64,000 nucleotides of DNA from Syntrophobacteraceae bacterium (GCA_031292195.1 JARLHP010000127.1:1-64000), one strand, 5' to 3'. Counted from the stretch's first letter, positions 1 to 8,045 are shown. Translations and numbers: made by a program. Notes: generated by a model not told the origin, from the letters alone.

Positions 1-2
1 CC

Positions 3-167
3 GAAGTTATCCGTGAATTCAAGCGCCTTCGCCGGCGGCGCAAAGGGCAAAAAGTGATATCCTTCCCTATGGTTGTCCGAGAGCTTAACCGACAGGGTGT
101 ACGCACCTGCAGCGCCACACTCTTTACCGGTGTGAATGTGAAGGCAATGCCGCGCCGGAATGAATAA
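3..167 (+). CDS. C-terminal fragment of a serine recombinase/resolvase
   Basis: An open frame enters from the left edge and stops at a TAA at 165-167, giving the last 54 residues of a protein. It is rich in Arg/Lys early (KRLRRRRKGQK) and continues with a segment of the form 'VVRELNRQGVRT...FTGVNVKAM'. That form is typical of the region after the catalytic domain of large serine recombinases, where a helix and a 'new-gene target' loop precede the DNA-binding part. Only the end is visible, so catalytic residues cannot be checked and it could be intact or a remnant. It lies next to a toxin-antitoxin pair and decayed repeats, which fits a mobile or accessory edge. Confidence 0.5.
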   Translation, partial: EVIREFKRLRRRRKGQKVISFPMVVRELNRQGVRTCSATLFTGVNVKAMPRRNE

Positions 168-306
168 TCCGCTAAAGCAAAAAGCGCCCTCTGGCTCTGT
201 TTAAAGGACTTTGGCGATAATTATCAGCAAGATATGAATTGAAATACAGAACCACGTTCTATATATTAAGCAGTGAGGGACATGGCAGCCAGGAGGGGGG
301 GCGGGC

Positions 307-681
307 GTGCAGATTTTTATGAATAAGTGGTTTGCCAAGTTCGCCAAGGCTGAAAGCATCAGCAATGCAAGGCTATGCAAAGCGGTGAAGGATGCCGAGG
401 GAGGGTTGATTGATGCCGATTACGGCGGCGGGGTCATCAAGCAGAGGATTGCGCGGCCGCATGAAGGCAAGTCAGGTGGGTACAGGACAATCATTTTGTA
501 TTGCCAAGGCGACAAGGCTTTTTTCGTTTATGGGTTTTCCAAGAATGAGCGGGATAACATAAACAAATTTGAGGAACGGGAATTCAAGGAATTGGCGAAA
601 ATCACCTTTGCCCTTACAGAGGACGAGTTTGGAAAACTCATCAAAACGGGAGTCTACAAGGAGATAAGGTGCGATGGCTAA
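307..681 (+). CDS. Type II toxin, RelE/HigB-like (DUF1044-type)
   Basis: A 124-residue basic protein with the layout of the HigB/RelE-like family often annotated as DUF1044: an N-terminal helix, a central 'GGGVIKQRIARPHEGKSGG' stretch (about residues 40-58), a beta strand ending in 'FFVYGFSKNE', and a C-terminal helix. Proteins of this family are expected to cleave mRNA at the ribosome and are neutralised by a cognate antitoxin. The GTG start at 307 is chosen because AGGAGG lies at 291-296, ten bases upstream; an ATG at 319 would be badly spaced. The stop overlaps the start of the antitoxin gene by 8 bases, so the two are translationally coupled with the toxin first. Its 3' end recurs in degraded form at 1086-1127. 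Confidence 0.8.
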   Translation: MQIFMNKWFAKFAKAESISNARLCKAVKDAEGGLIDADYGGGVIKQRIARPHEGKSGGYRTIILYCQGDKAFFVYGFSKNERDNINKFEEREFKELAKITFALTEDEFGKLIKTGVYKEIRCDG

Positions 682-997
682 AGCCGGAACTTACAAAAGC
701 GATGCACTTGCGGCGATTCATGAGACGGTTTCCGACATGTTCAAAGCCGGCGTTATCGACAGACAGACAATGCGTCACTTCGACGAGTCTTGTTTAACGC
801 CGGTTCATGAGTTCAGCGCCGGGGAAATCCGGGCGTTGCGCGAACGCGAGGGGGTGAGCCAGACGGTTTTTGCGCACTATCTGAACGTAACAAAGGAATC
901 CGTCAGTCAATGGGAGCGAGGACAAAAGAAACCTGCGGGTACGACACTGAAGCTCCTGTCTCTTGTGGAACGTCGTGGGCTTAGCGCCATTGCCTGA
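674..997 (+). CDS. HigA-type antitoxin, XRE-family HTH
   Basis: A 107-residue protein whose C-terminal half is a helix-turn-helix of the XRE/HigA type: 'EIRALREREGVSQTVFAHYLNV' followed by 'ESVSQWERGQKKPAG'. The N-terminal half carries the usual HigA lead-in. In this family the antitoxin binds its toxin and also represses the shared promoter through the HTH. The gene starts inside the 3' end of the toxin gene, giving the toxin-antitoxin order common for higBA modules. No operator could be assigned in the 139-base gap before the toxin gene. Confidence 0.82.
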   Translation: MAKAGTYKSDALAAIHETVSDMFKAGVIDRQTMRHFDESCLTPVHEFSAGEIRALREREGVSQTVFAHYLNVTKESVSQWERGQKKPAGTTLKLLSLVERRGLSAIA

Positions 998-1085
998 CAC
1001 TGGATGTGATGTGATGGTGACAGGCGCGCTGGGGATCGCGGCGAGGACCTGGAGCTTTTTATCACCAAAGCCGTTTCCCCTGGCA

Positions 1086-1127
1086 GAACGGGAGGTCAAA
1101 GAATCGGCAAAAATCACCTTCGCCCTT
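1086..1127 (+). pseudogene. Decayed copy of the toxin gene 3' region
   Basis: These 42 bases match 573-614 of the toxin gene at 36 of 42 positions by direct reading. They still translate as EREVKESAKITFAL against EREFKELAKITFAL in the toxin. No start, no upstream homology and no antitoxin follow, so it is a fragment. It suggests a second toxin gene or a tandem duplication that has largely been lost. Confidence 0.6.
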
Positions 1128-1361
1128 CTGGATTTAGAAATTTTCCTCTTGCGAATCAACCGATTGCAGGGGCAATCTTGCGACGCAATTGCAATGCCAT
1201 TTTGCGCAACTGCCCTTGCCTGTGGAGGATGCATGGCTTTGGTCGAATGAGGTAGCTTGCGGTTTGGCTGAATATCAGCGGAAACGAAGGACACAATCGA
1301 GCGTAATGTCTGAGGTTCCAAACAGGTTATCGTTTATGGGGTGCGGGGGGCACATGTCCCC

Positions 1362-1581
1362 CTTAAAATTACCCACTCGTGCCCCCATTGTCAGAGTTGG
1401 GGGTAGCAGGAAGCGATTTTACGGTTCTGGAATTGCACCGGGAGATTTTTCGAGAATGGCGGCCAGCTTGTTTTCGTAGGAGCGGCATACCCCCGCGATT
1501 CGTCTGTCGCGGCTGGAAGCCGCTCCTACAAAAAAGAACCACTCGCACCAGTTATCGGGGGCACGTGTGGGTAATTGTAAG
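1362..1581. repeat. Small inverted-repeat element (MITE- or REP-like)
   Basis: The segment at 1362-1386 and the reverse complement of 1557-1581 agree at 23 of 25 bases, with the shared core AATTACCCAC.CGTGCCCCC. The arms enclose about 170 bases with no convincing gene. A second, tighter palindrome sits inside (1476-1529), and a GGGGG/CCCCC mirror lies just left of the left arm. The rest of 998-1628 shows no gene. This layout resembles non-autonomous elements or REP clusters moved by RAYT-type transposases, but no transposase is present in the window. Confidence 0.5.
1476..1529. repeat. Nested REP-like palindrome
   Basis: GTAGGAGCGGC at 1476-1486 is the exact reverse complement of GCCGCTCCTAC at 1519-1529, with 32 bases between. 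A transcript could fold into a hairpin with an 11-bp stem. The motif resembles the extragenic palindromes common in many proteobacteria. It sits within the larger inverted-repeat element. Confidence 0.6.
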
Positions 1582-1628
1582 ATGTCCCCCCAACCCCCGC
1601 TCTTTTGACCCTCACCTTTTTAACGATC

Positions 1629-2852
1629 TCAAACCGCCCCAATTGCCACCGCAATGTTCATTCCACCGTGCCGGATGTTCCACAGCCGCATCCGCCCGGT
1701 GCCCAACGCGGCGGCTTCCAGCCGGGATTTGGCCAGAACAGCGTATCTCCAGCCTTTGAAATGAAGCCTCAGGTGGGCGCCTATTTTCTCATAGAGGTCC
1801 GCTCCCGCGGTAGCCATGCGCACCCCGTAGGGCGGGTTTAAAACCACCAGGCCTTTCCTCAGTCCTTCTTTACCCGGGACGAAATCGAAAAAATCCATAT
1901 CTTTCCAACTGATGTCACCACCGGTCCCGGCGCGGTCCGAATTTTCCCTTGCTATGGAGATCGCCCCTGGATCGAGATCGACTCCGACGATCGGCTGAAC
2001 CGTTTTCGGGAGTGAAGTCTCCAGGGCCTTTCGCCTCAGATATTCCCAGGTCTTTTCCTGGAAAGAGGGCCACTTCTGAAACAAAAAATCGCGGCCAAGC
2101 CCCGGGGCAATCCGCCGGGACATCAGGGCCGCTTCTATCGGGAAAGCGCCCGAACCGCACATACCGTCCACCAGCGGGGTATCGGTCTTCCAGCCGGCCT
2201 TCAGCAGTATGGCGGCGGCCAGGCTCTCGCGTATGGGGGCGCCTGAATGGTGCAGACGGTAGCCTCTCTGGTGCAGGTGGGCGCCCGAGGTATCCAGGCT
2301 GATCTGGCAGTGATTGTCGATCAACCGGACGAGGATTTTTTGCCTGGGTTCCGCCGGGACGGGCCCTCTCTTTTCAGCCTCCGGGCCGCAGCCTTCCGCA
2401 GAATGAAAAGACGCTATTTGACCAAAGTATCTATCGAGGCCCTGGTGGATAATCTCGACCACCCGGCCTTCGTTGTTTATTCGCGAATATTCCACGCGGG
2501 CTTCGAGATCGATGGGTATCCGAGGGTTTAACCACAGCTCCCACGGGACCTGTGACACTTTGTAAAAGAGCTCTTCGGCAATCCCCGCTCGAAAAGAGGA
2601 AAGCCTGCACAGAACTCGACTCGCCGTCCTCAGCCAAAGGTTGCAGGCGTAGGCGTCTTTTAGCCTGCCGGTGAATTCCAGCCCGGCCTCGCTCAATTCG
2701 GGGGCGGGAATATCGAGCGAACGCGCTTCATTAAGACATAGTGGGGCCAGTTCGGGCGCCACGGTGATGGCGAAACGGTGCTCGGGTCCCGTGATATGGG
2801 TCTTTATGCGACGGTTGAAAGCCCCGCCGGGGCTTTGACATGCTTTATCCAT
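1629..2852 (-). CDS. THUMP-domain class I SAM-dependent RNA methyltransferase (RlmL/YpsC type)
   Basis: A protein of about 407 residues that should methylate a guanine N2 in RNA, probably 23S rRNA, by homology with the RlmL/YpsC (UPF0020) family. The N-terminal half carries the THUMP-type RNA-binding region. The C-terminal half is a Rossmann methyltransferase with the UPF0020 signature 'DGMCGSGAFPIEAA', an acidic 'GVDLDPGAI' and the catalytic NPPYG motif ('VVLNPPYGVRM'). The start at 2852 is preferred because AGGA lies seven bases upstream; in-frame ATGs at 2873 and 2885 would add 7 or 11 residues. It lacks the RlmK half found in enterobacterial RlmKL. It is divergent from the radical SAM gene to its right. 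Confidence 0.85.
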   Translation of the reverse strand: MDKACQSPGGAFNRRIKTHITGPEHRFAITVAPELAPLCLNEARSLDIPAPELSEAGLEFTGRLKDAYACNLWLRTASRVLCRLSSFRAGIAEELFYKVSQVPWELWLNPRIPIDLEARVEYSRINNEGRVVEIIHQGLDRYFGQIASFHSAEGCGPEAEKRGPVPAEPRQKILVRLIDNHCQISLDTSGAHLHQRGYRLHHSGAPIRESLAAAILLKAGWKTDTPLVDGMCGSGAFPIEAALMSRRIAPGLGRDFLFQKWPSFQEKTWEYLRRKALETSLPKTVQPIVGVDLDPGAISIARENSDRAGTGGDISWKDMDFFDFVPGKEGLRKGLVVLNPPYGVRMATAGADLYEKIGAHLRLHFKGWRYAVLAKSRLEAAALGTGRMRLWNIRHGGMNIAVAIGAV

Positions 2853-2925
2853 TAAGTTTTCCTGGTTTTTCATGGCTATTGTCATTTGTTTTCATTTTGC
2901 TTTCTTACCCATACCCTCTAACCTG

Positions 2926-4371
2926 ATGGACTGTAAACTCGAATATGCTATAAATAAAGGTTGGCATATTCCTTCGGGACACCCCCGAGACCATAAAAAC
3001 TTCAAACCGGAACTTTTCGAGACAGTTGTGCGCGTGCCTTCGAGATACCCTAAAACGACAAAAAGCCCGCTGCACGGGCATACCGGTCCCGGTCGGCAGT
3101 CCCACCACCCTGCTCTCGTTTACGCCGACGCCGAAGGCCACATTTTGGACTGGCCCGCCCTGGAAATGGCCGGAGCGGGCGGAGGCGAGTGGCAACGCCC
3201 CCGTTTCTCCGAACTGGTTCCGCTTCCGGAGGGTAGCGAACTGTTCCTTTTGCCGGACCGGTTACCCGTTGGCTTTAACTCGGCCCTGCGCCGGTTCGAA
3301 CCGCTGGCGGCAGACCCGTTTGCCCCGGAAAAACCGGTACGCGCCGTGGCCGCTTTCATCTCTCCCGCCTACACCCATCTTTACTCACCCGCCTACAGGA
3401 CCCGGTCGGGCGCGCCGCTGTTGCCCCTTTTCGCCTACACTGCGGTAGGCTGGCTGAACGGCAACTTTGTGGTCCCCGCGGTAAGGATCGACAGCGACCG
3501 GCGGCAGGATTTTTGTAATTTCGACCTGAAGCTTATCGAGCGAAACGCCCGCAGGCGCATGAGCGCGGAACGTGAAAACCGGCTTCTGCAGCACCTGGGA
3601 AAGTGCGCCCTCACTTACGGATGCCCCGCGGCCAAAAACCTGTTCATGAATCGCTGGGAAGCCCCGCTGCCCTCTTCTCCGGAGTGCAACGCGCGATGCA
3701 TCGGGTGTATCAGCCTCCAGGAGTCCACCGGCCTCAGCGCCACCCAGGATCGTATCGATTTCGTTCCCACCCCCGAGGAGATAAGCGCGGTTGCCGTTCC
3801 TCACCTCCAGGAGGCGCAACGGGCGGTCGTAAGTTTCGGACAGGGCTGCGAAGGCGAACCGCTGCTCCAGGCCAAAACGCTCGAAGCCTCTATTCGGATG
3901 ATCCGCGGCGCCACCTCCAGGGGCACCATCAACCTCAATACGAACGGAAGTCTTCCGGAAGCCGTCGAAAAGCTTTGCCGGGCCGGCCTTCAGAGCATCC
4001 GCGTCAGCATGAACAGCGCGCGCCCCGAATATTATCAAAAGTACTTTCGCCCCAAAGGATTCAGCTTCGAGGATGCCCGCCGCTCCATCTCCGTGGTCAA
4101 AGCTAACGGAGGATTCGCCTCGATCAACTATTTTGTCCTGCCCGGCTTTACCGATCAGGAAAGCGAATGGCTCTCTCTCAGAAAACTCATAGCTGAAACC
4201 GGCCTCGACCTGATCCAGATGCGCAACCTGAACATAGACCCGGAATGGTATCTTGACATCCTGAAGCCCGATCTTCGCGAAAAAAAGCTCGGAATGAGCC
4301 GTCTACTCTCGATGATCCGCCAGGATTTTCCCCATGTCAGGCTTGGCTACTTCAACCCGCCGGTGGAATGA
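2926..4371 (+). CDS. Radical SAM protein of unknown substrate
   Basis: A protein of about 481 residues with a radical SAM core in its second half: the cluster motif 'CNARCIGC' (C-x3-C-x2-C), then 'VSFGQGCEGEPLL' and 'INLNTNGSLP', as in MoaA-like enzymes. The first ~200 residues are not a standard domain; they are rich in Pro and aromatics and include 'AFISPAYTHLYSPAYRT' and 'FAYTAVGWLNGNFVVPAV'. There is a small Cys motif upstream of the core ('CALTYGCPAAKNLF'). The start is uncertain: no clear ribosome site precedes the ATG at 2926, and the frame stays open to 2872. No pathway neighbour explains its substrate. It is followed by sodB after 150 bases. Confidence 0.75.
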   Translation: MDCKLEYAINKGWHIPSGHPRDHKNFKPELFETVVRVPSRYPKTTKSPLHGHTGPGRQSHHPALVYADAEGHILDWPALEMAGAGGGEWQRPRFSELVPLPEGSELFLLPDRLPVGFNSALRRFEPLAADPFAPEKPVRAVAAFISPAYTHLYSPAYRTRSGAPLLPLFAYTAVGWLNGNFVVPAVRIDSDRRQDFCNFDLKLIERNARRRMSAERENRLLQHLGKCALTYGCPAAKNLFMNRWEAPLPSSPECNARCIGCISLQESTGLSATQDRIDFVPTPEEISAVAVPHLQEAQRAVVSFGQGCEGEPLLQAKTLEASIRMIRGATSRGTINLNTNGSLPEAVEKLCRAGLQSIRVSMNSARPEYYQKYFRPKGFSFEDARRSISVVKANGGFASINYFVLPGFTDQESEWLSLRKLIAETGLDLIQMRNLNIDPEWYLDILKPDLREKKLGMSRLLSMIRQDFPHVRLGYFNPPVE

Positions 4372-4520
4372 AAACGGGAACCTTCCGTTGCCGATCCGTG
4401 ATTTCCGATCGTCTCTACCTCCCTTGAGCATCTCCGATTGCATGCTTAACTTGCACTCGATTTGGTTTCCGTCCGTTCGACGCCTTGATCAGATAATGAG
4501 GAACCTAAAAAAGGAGCAGA

Positions 4521-5117
4521 ATGATGGCCCTGACCTTACCCGACCTGCCCTATGCGAAAAATGCGCTCGAACCTCACATCAGCGCAAAGACCCTGGAGTT
4601 TCACCACGGCAAGCACCACAAAGCTTATGTGGACAACGCGAACAAACTCCTCAGCGGGACCGGCCTGGAAAAGGAAGACCCTGAGAAAATATTAAAAGAA
4701 GTTGCGGGCGACGTCTCCAGGATCGGAATATTCAATAATGTCGCCCAGGCTTGGAACCACGCTTTTTTCTGGAATTGCCTGAAAACCGGGGGAGGAGGTC
4801 GCCCCACAGGGAAGGTGGCCAAACAGATCGACGCCGATTTTGGCTCCTATGAAAAATTTTCAGAAGACCTCAAAAATACCGGCGTAACCCAGTTTGGAAG
4901 CGGCTGGGCCTGGCTGGTGCTAAAGAGCGGCAGGCTCGAGGTGATGAAAACCGCAAACGCGGATACCCCGGTCGCCCACGGAATCAAACCGCTACTGACC
5001 ATTGACGTCTGGGAGCATGCATACTACCTGGATTACCAGAACAGAAGGCCCGATTTCCTGCAGGCGGTTATCGACAACCTGATCAACTGGGATTTTGTCA
5101 ATTCGCGCCTGGGGTAA
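4521..5117 (+). CDS. sodB: Superoxide dismutase, Fe type
   Basis: A 198-residue cytoplasmic enzyme (no signal peptide) that dismutates superoxide to peroxide and oxygen. The four metal ligands are visible: the His in 'FHHGKHH' (about residue 28), the His in 'QAWNHAFFW', and the Asp and His in 'DVWEHAYYLDYQN'. The Gln before 'AWNH', together with 'QFGSGWAWL', is the pattern usual for the iron form rather than the manganese form. The ATG has an AAGGAG site about seven bases upstream. In an anaerobe it would protect iron-sulfur and radical enzymes during oxygen exposure. A GC-rich hairpin follows the stop. Confidence 0.95.
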   Translation: MMALTLPDLPYAKNALEPHISAKTLEFHHGKHHKAYVDNANKLLSGTGLEKEDPEKILKEVAGDVSRIGIFNNVAQAWNHAFFWNCLKTGGGGRPTGKVAKQIDADFGSYEKFSEDLKNTGVTQFGSGWAWLVLKSGRLEVMKTANADTPVAHGIKPLLTIDVWEHAYYLDYQNRRPDFLQAVIDNLINWDFVNSRLG

Positions 5118-5165
5118 AAGCGGGGTTTTCCCCAACCGGCGCTACTTGCGGGGCCTGAAATGCGA

Positions 5166-5189
5166 AGGCGGGCAAAACCGCGCCCGCCT
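5166..5189 (+). terminator. Possible terminator after sodB
   Basis: AGGCGGGC at 5166-5173 pairs with GCCCGCCT at 5182-5189 across an eight-base loop. It is followed by a T-containing but not pure T tract (CTCCTGTTTTG). It lies between convergent genes, so it probably ends sodB transcription. The weak U-run lowers confidence. Confidence 0.45.
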
Positions 5190-5216
5190 CTCCTGTTTTG
5201 ACGTCCGCCCGTGCTC

Positions 5217-5960
5217 TCAACTGGGATAAACGTTGCCTGTTTCCAGGATGCACCACCCGTTTTTGGTCTTGCCCAGAAGCAGGTTGACCTGCCAGCCCTT
5301 GCGGCAGTGGTCCGTTATCTCTTTGGGAACGCGCACTTCCACAATCCCGGAAGTCGCCATGCCGGACAGTATCAGGATTCCAGGGTGAACCTGGTCGATT
5401 ACAAAGTAGTCGTCCAACTCCGCGGTCCAGTACCGGGGCGCGTGGCTCTGGGCATATTCGTACATCAGCCGTGCAAGCCGTTCGGCCGCGGGAAGCTCCC
5501 GTGCAGCCTCGGCTGCCAGCCTGACGATACGATTTGCCGTTTCCTTTTCGATATACCCGTTTTCCTCCAGCCACTTGGCCAACTTTTTGGCAACCACCCC
5601 CGCGGACTGCAGCAGCGCCTCGGAAGCCATAACTTTCCGTATCATAAAATAGTTCAAAAAATTGGGCAGCGAGGAAGCAATCTTTTCGGGGCCGAAAATG
5701 AAACAGAATTCAAGGTTCTTTTGGAAATAAAGCTTTTCGTAGAGCGCTACGTCCGAAGAACTGTCGAGTTCGTGATACCCGTGTCCGTTCAGACAATGGC
5801 GCAAAAGGTCTACGACCTCTTCGTACCGATTGAAAGTCCTCTGTTTCAGCCGCTTTTGCTGATCTTTGAGAAAAAGCGTCAGCACCTCGTCGATGCTGGG
5901 GTGTGAAACCGTCGGAAACTGCAGGACCTTTTTGCTTTCGCTCATCTTTGTAGCCACCAT
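5217..5960 (-). CDS. Uncharacterised protein with an integrase-SAM-like N-terminus
   Basis: A 247-residue protein not recognised as a known family member. Residues about 18-60 ('IDEVLTLFLKDQQKRLKQRTFNRY') resemble the helical core-binding domain that precedes tyrosine recombinase catalytic domains. No catalytic R-H-R-Y residues follow. The middle is helical and Glu/Ala-rich. The last third looks like a beta fold ('HPGILILSGMATSGIVEVRVPKEI'). No signal peptide or membrane segment is seen. It is convergent with sodB. An alternative start lies five codons in (5945). It could be a DNA-binding protein that lost or never had recombinase activity, which is only an inference from the N-terminus. Confidence 0.65.
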   Translation of the reverse strand: MVATKMSESKKVLQFPTVSHPSIDEVLTLFLKDQQKRLKQRTFNRYEEVVDLLRHCLNGHGYHELDSSSDVALYEKLYFQKNLEFCFIFGPEKIASSLPNFLNYFMIRKVMASEALLQSAGVVAKKLAKWLEENGYIEKETANRIVRLAAEAARELPAAERLARLMYEYAQSHAPRYWTAELDDYFVIDQVHPGILILSGMATSGIVEVRVPKEITDHCRKGWQVNLLLGKTKNGWCILETGNVYPS

Positions 5961-6397
5961 AATACGCAGATACCCTCATATTAGCGTTACGCGCAAAGGG
6001 CAACAGTTTTTCAGGTCTCTTCCGCGAAGCCCCAAAAAACCAAGATAAACCCTTCCCCTACCCGCGTCTTCGCATGGAAAACATTTCGAATCGCGACCGC
6101 ATCTCCCCCTCGACCACAAATCGACACACTGATTCAGTTGAGTGTATATCATACTTTTAAGACGATTGCTACGTTCGGCAACAAAGTCTCCCGGCAGGCG
6201 TCGCCAGGAATATTTCCGGAAATTCTCAGCCCCCTGGCTGGACAAAGCAGCCCACCGGTCTTAAAAGCCCATTGTTTACAACCCTGAATGCACAGGGACC
6301 CCGGGGATGGGTAGCCCCAAAAAATCGGAAGGTCTGCGGCAGCGGGGGGCGTTGCCGAGGATAACCGGTATTCACCTAAATTGCCAGGAGGTCGGTT
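5961..6397. other. Intergenic region, no gene seen
   Basis: These 437 bases separate divergent genes. Short open frames exist on both strands, but none has a ribosome site or recognisable content. The right end carries CAGGAGG before the start at 6398. No riboswitch could be identified; a resemblance to a GEMM aptamer near 6285-6355 was considered and rejected. Confidence 0.5.
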
Positions 6398-7117
6398 ATG
6401 AAAAAAATTGCTTTTGCTCTTGCGACGGTGGCCTTATTGGCCGGAGGCATGGTCGCTGTGGCGCCTTCGCCTTCTCATGCCCAGGATTACGAGTATCCAC
6501 CCCAGCCGGCGGATGTTTATGCCCAGCCCTGGGTGGGGCCTGACACACCGTGGGTCTATTACAACGGGGACTGGTTCTTGAACGGCATCCTGTATTACAA
6601 TTTCGGGCCAGAATACGGATGGGCGCCCTATTATGCCTATCCCCCCGTCTATATGGTCAGACCCCAGACCTGGTATGCCCCCCGATGGTTCTCCTGGTAC
6701 CAGGGGCATCCCATCTACGGGCAGAACTTTTTGGGCCACTATTCCTACTGGCGGGGACACCGGGAGGGGCAGCATTACGGCCGGTCATTTTATGAGAAAC
6801 ACAATCCCGGTCATGGCGGTGGGTGGCAAAAAGGATTTCACGGCACCCCCCCCGGCGCGCACCCGAAGGGGGTCAGACCAGGTGCGCCCGGAGCGGTCCC
6901 ACCCGCGGGCAAGCATAATCCACAGCCCCGGCTCCAGCACCCGCAGCCGCAACAGCGTCATCAGCAGAACATGATGCACGGACCACAATCTCAGCCGGCG
7001 CATCCGCAGATGCAGCATCAGATGCATCCGCAGATGCAGCAGCATCCGCAACAACAGATGCAGCACGGCGCCAAGCCCCAACACCCTCAAGGAGAGAAAA
7101 AGCAGCATAACCCATAA
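6398..7117 (+). CDS. Secreted His/Gln/Pro/Met-rich protein
   Basis: A 239-residue exported protein. Residues 1-28 form a clear signal peptide (MKKIAFALATVALLAGG..., with an A-x-A-type site near 'SHAQ'). Residues ~30-115 are rich in Tyr, Trp and Pro, with repeated 'WY.N.DWFLNG'-like patterns as in YXWGXW-type envelope proteins. The C-terminal ~100 residues are low-complexity and dominated by His, Gln, Pro and Met, with repeated HPQMQ units. Such tails can bind Cu, Ni or Zn, but that is inference. A strong CAGGAGG ribosome site precedes the ATG. A perfect hairpin follows the gene. It is convergent with the trp operon. Confidence 0.8.
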   Translation: MKKIAFALATVALLAGGMVAVAPSPSHAQDYEYPPQPADVYAQPWVGPDTPWVYYNGDWFLNGILYYNFGPEYGWAPYYAYPPVYMVRPQTWYAPRWFSWYQGHPIYGQNFLGHYSYWRGHREGQHYGRSFYEKHNPGHGGGWQKGFHGTPPGAHPKGVRPGAPGAVPPAGKHNPQPRLQHPQPQQRHQQNMMHGPQSQPAHPQMQHQMHPQMQQHPQQQMQHGAKPQHPQGEKKQHNP

Positions 7118-7147
7118 CGGGGTAATGCCTGACAGACCAAATAAGAT

Positions 7148-7175
7148 CCCCCTGCCCCGATATGAGGGCAGGGGG
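7148..7175. terminator. Bidirectional terminator between the secreted-protein gene and trpA
   Basis: CCCCCTGCCC (7148-7157) and GGGCAGGGGG (7166-7175) form a perfect 10-bp stem with an eight-base loop. On the minus strand the stem is followed by GATCTTATTT, which gives a modest U-tract for trp operon transcripts. On the plus strand there is none. It lies between convergent genes, the usual place for a shared terminator. Confidence 0.6.
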
Positions 7176-7206
7176 ACCAACCACCCACCGATTCACCGAT
7201 TCACCC

Positions 7207-7248
7207 ATTCACCGGCTCTTATTCACCGGCTCTTATTCACCGGCTCTT
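7207..7248. repeat. Three tandem copies of a 14-bp unit entering trpA
   Basis: ATTCACCGGCTCTT occurs three times head to tail at 7207, 7221 and 7235. Degenerate ATTCACC units lie just left of it (7190-7206). The last copy and the end of the second form the final codons and stop of trpA (minus strand), so the array has shaped the C-terminus of TrpA (…AGE-stop). Copy-number slippage here would be easy to detect. Confidence 0.85.
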
Positions 7249-8036
7249 AACGCACTTTTCAGCCTGGCCGCGAATTCCCCGACCTTCTCCGCTATGTGAC
7301 TATCCTGCAGGCCCGATTCGATGAGCCTTTCGAAAGCGCTTCCCACCACCACGCCGTCGGCGAATTGCGACATTTTCGCCGCATCCTCCGGCGTGGAGAT
7401 GCCAAACCCTACACACACGGGAAGATCGTTGCAGTTTTTTTTCAGCTCTTTGGCCACTACGGCCGTTTCTTCACTTTTCAGTCCACTGCTGCCGGTAATA
7501 CCGGTCATGGAAACCAGGTAGATAAAGCCGGAGGCCCTGGAAGCTATCCGGGCCATGCGCTCGGGCGGCGTAGTGGGGGCCACCAGCCGGATGAAGTCGA
7601 GGTCATGTCCCCAAAGCCGGGTCAGTTCGTCGGATTCTTCGGGAGGAAGGTCCACCACCAGCGTCCCGTCGGCCCCGGCAGCGACCGCGTCGCCGTAGAA
7701 CTTTTCGGCGCCATAGGCCAGGATGGGATTATAGTAGCTGAAAAGGACGATGGGGACCGAACTGAACTCCCTTATTCGCCGGACCATTTCCATCACGACT
7801 TTCATATTCATCCCCGCGCCGATGGCGCGCGCCGATGAACGCTGAATGACCGGCCCGTCGGCGGTCGGGTCGGAAAAAGGTACTCCCAGTTCGAGAAGGT
7901 CGACTCCCGAGCGGCACATTTGCCGAGTTATCTCCAAAGACATGGCAAAGTCGGGGTCTCCGGCGGTGATAAAGCCTACCAGCGCTTTTTCTCCCCTGGA
8001 GCGCAGATTGCCGAAAGTTTCTTCTATCCTGCTCAT
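7233..8036 (-). CDS. trpA: Tryptophan synthase alpha subunit
   Basis: A 267-residue TIM barrel that cleaves indole-3-glycerol phosphate to indole, which is passed to TrpB. The catalytic acids are in '[17 protein letters not shown]' (Glu near residue 47, Asp near 58). The phosphate site is the Gly-rich '[12 protein letters not shown]' and 'GVVVGSAF' region. It is the last gene of the operon, nine bases after the trpB stop. The C-terminus runs into a 14-bp tandem repeat. Confidence 0.97.
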   Translation of the reverse strand: MSRIEETFGNLRSRGEKALVGFITAGDPDFAMSLEITRQMCRSGVDLLELGVPFSDPTADGPVIQRSSARAIGAGMNMKVVMEMVRRIREFSSVPIVLFSYYNPILAYGAEKFYGDAVAAGADGTLVVDLPPEESDELTRLWGHDLDFIRLVAPTTPPERMARIASRASGFIYLVSMTGITGSSGLKSEETAVVAKELKKNCNDLPVCVGFGISTPEDAAKMSQFADGVVVGSAFERLIESGLQDSHIAEKVGEFAARLKSALRAGE

Positions 8037-8045
8037 ATGCTTATC

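Noticed and set aside
6270-6397. Possible c-di-GMP (GEMM) riboswitch before the His/Gln-rich gene
   Set aside because: GCACAGGG and GGGTAG words are present, but the conserved core around GGACGCAAAGCC is missing.
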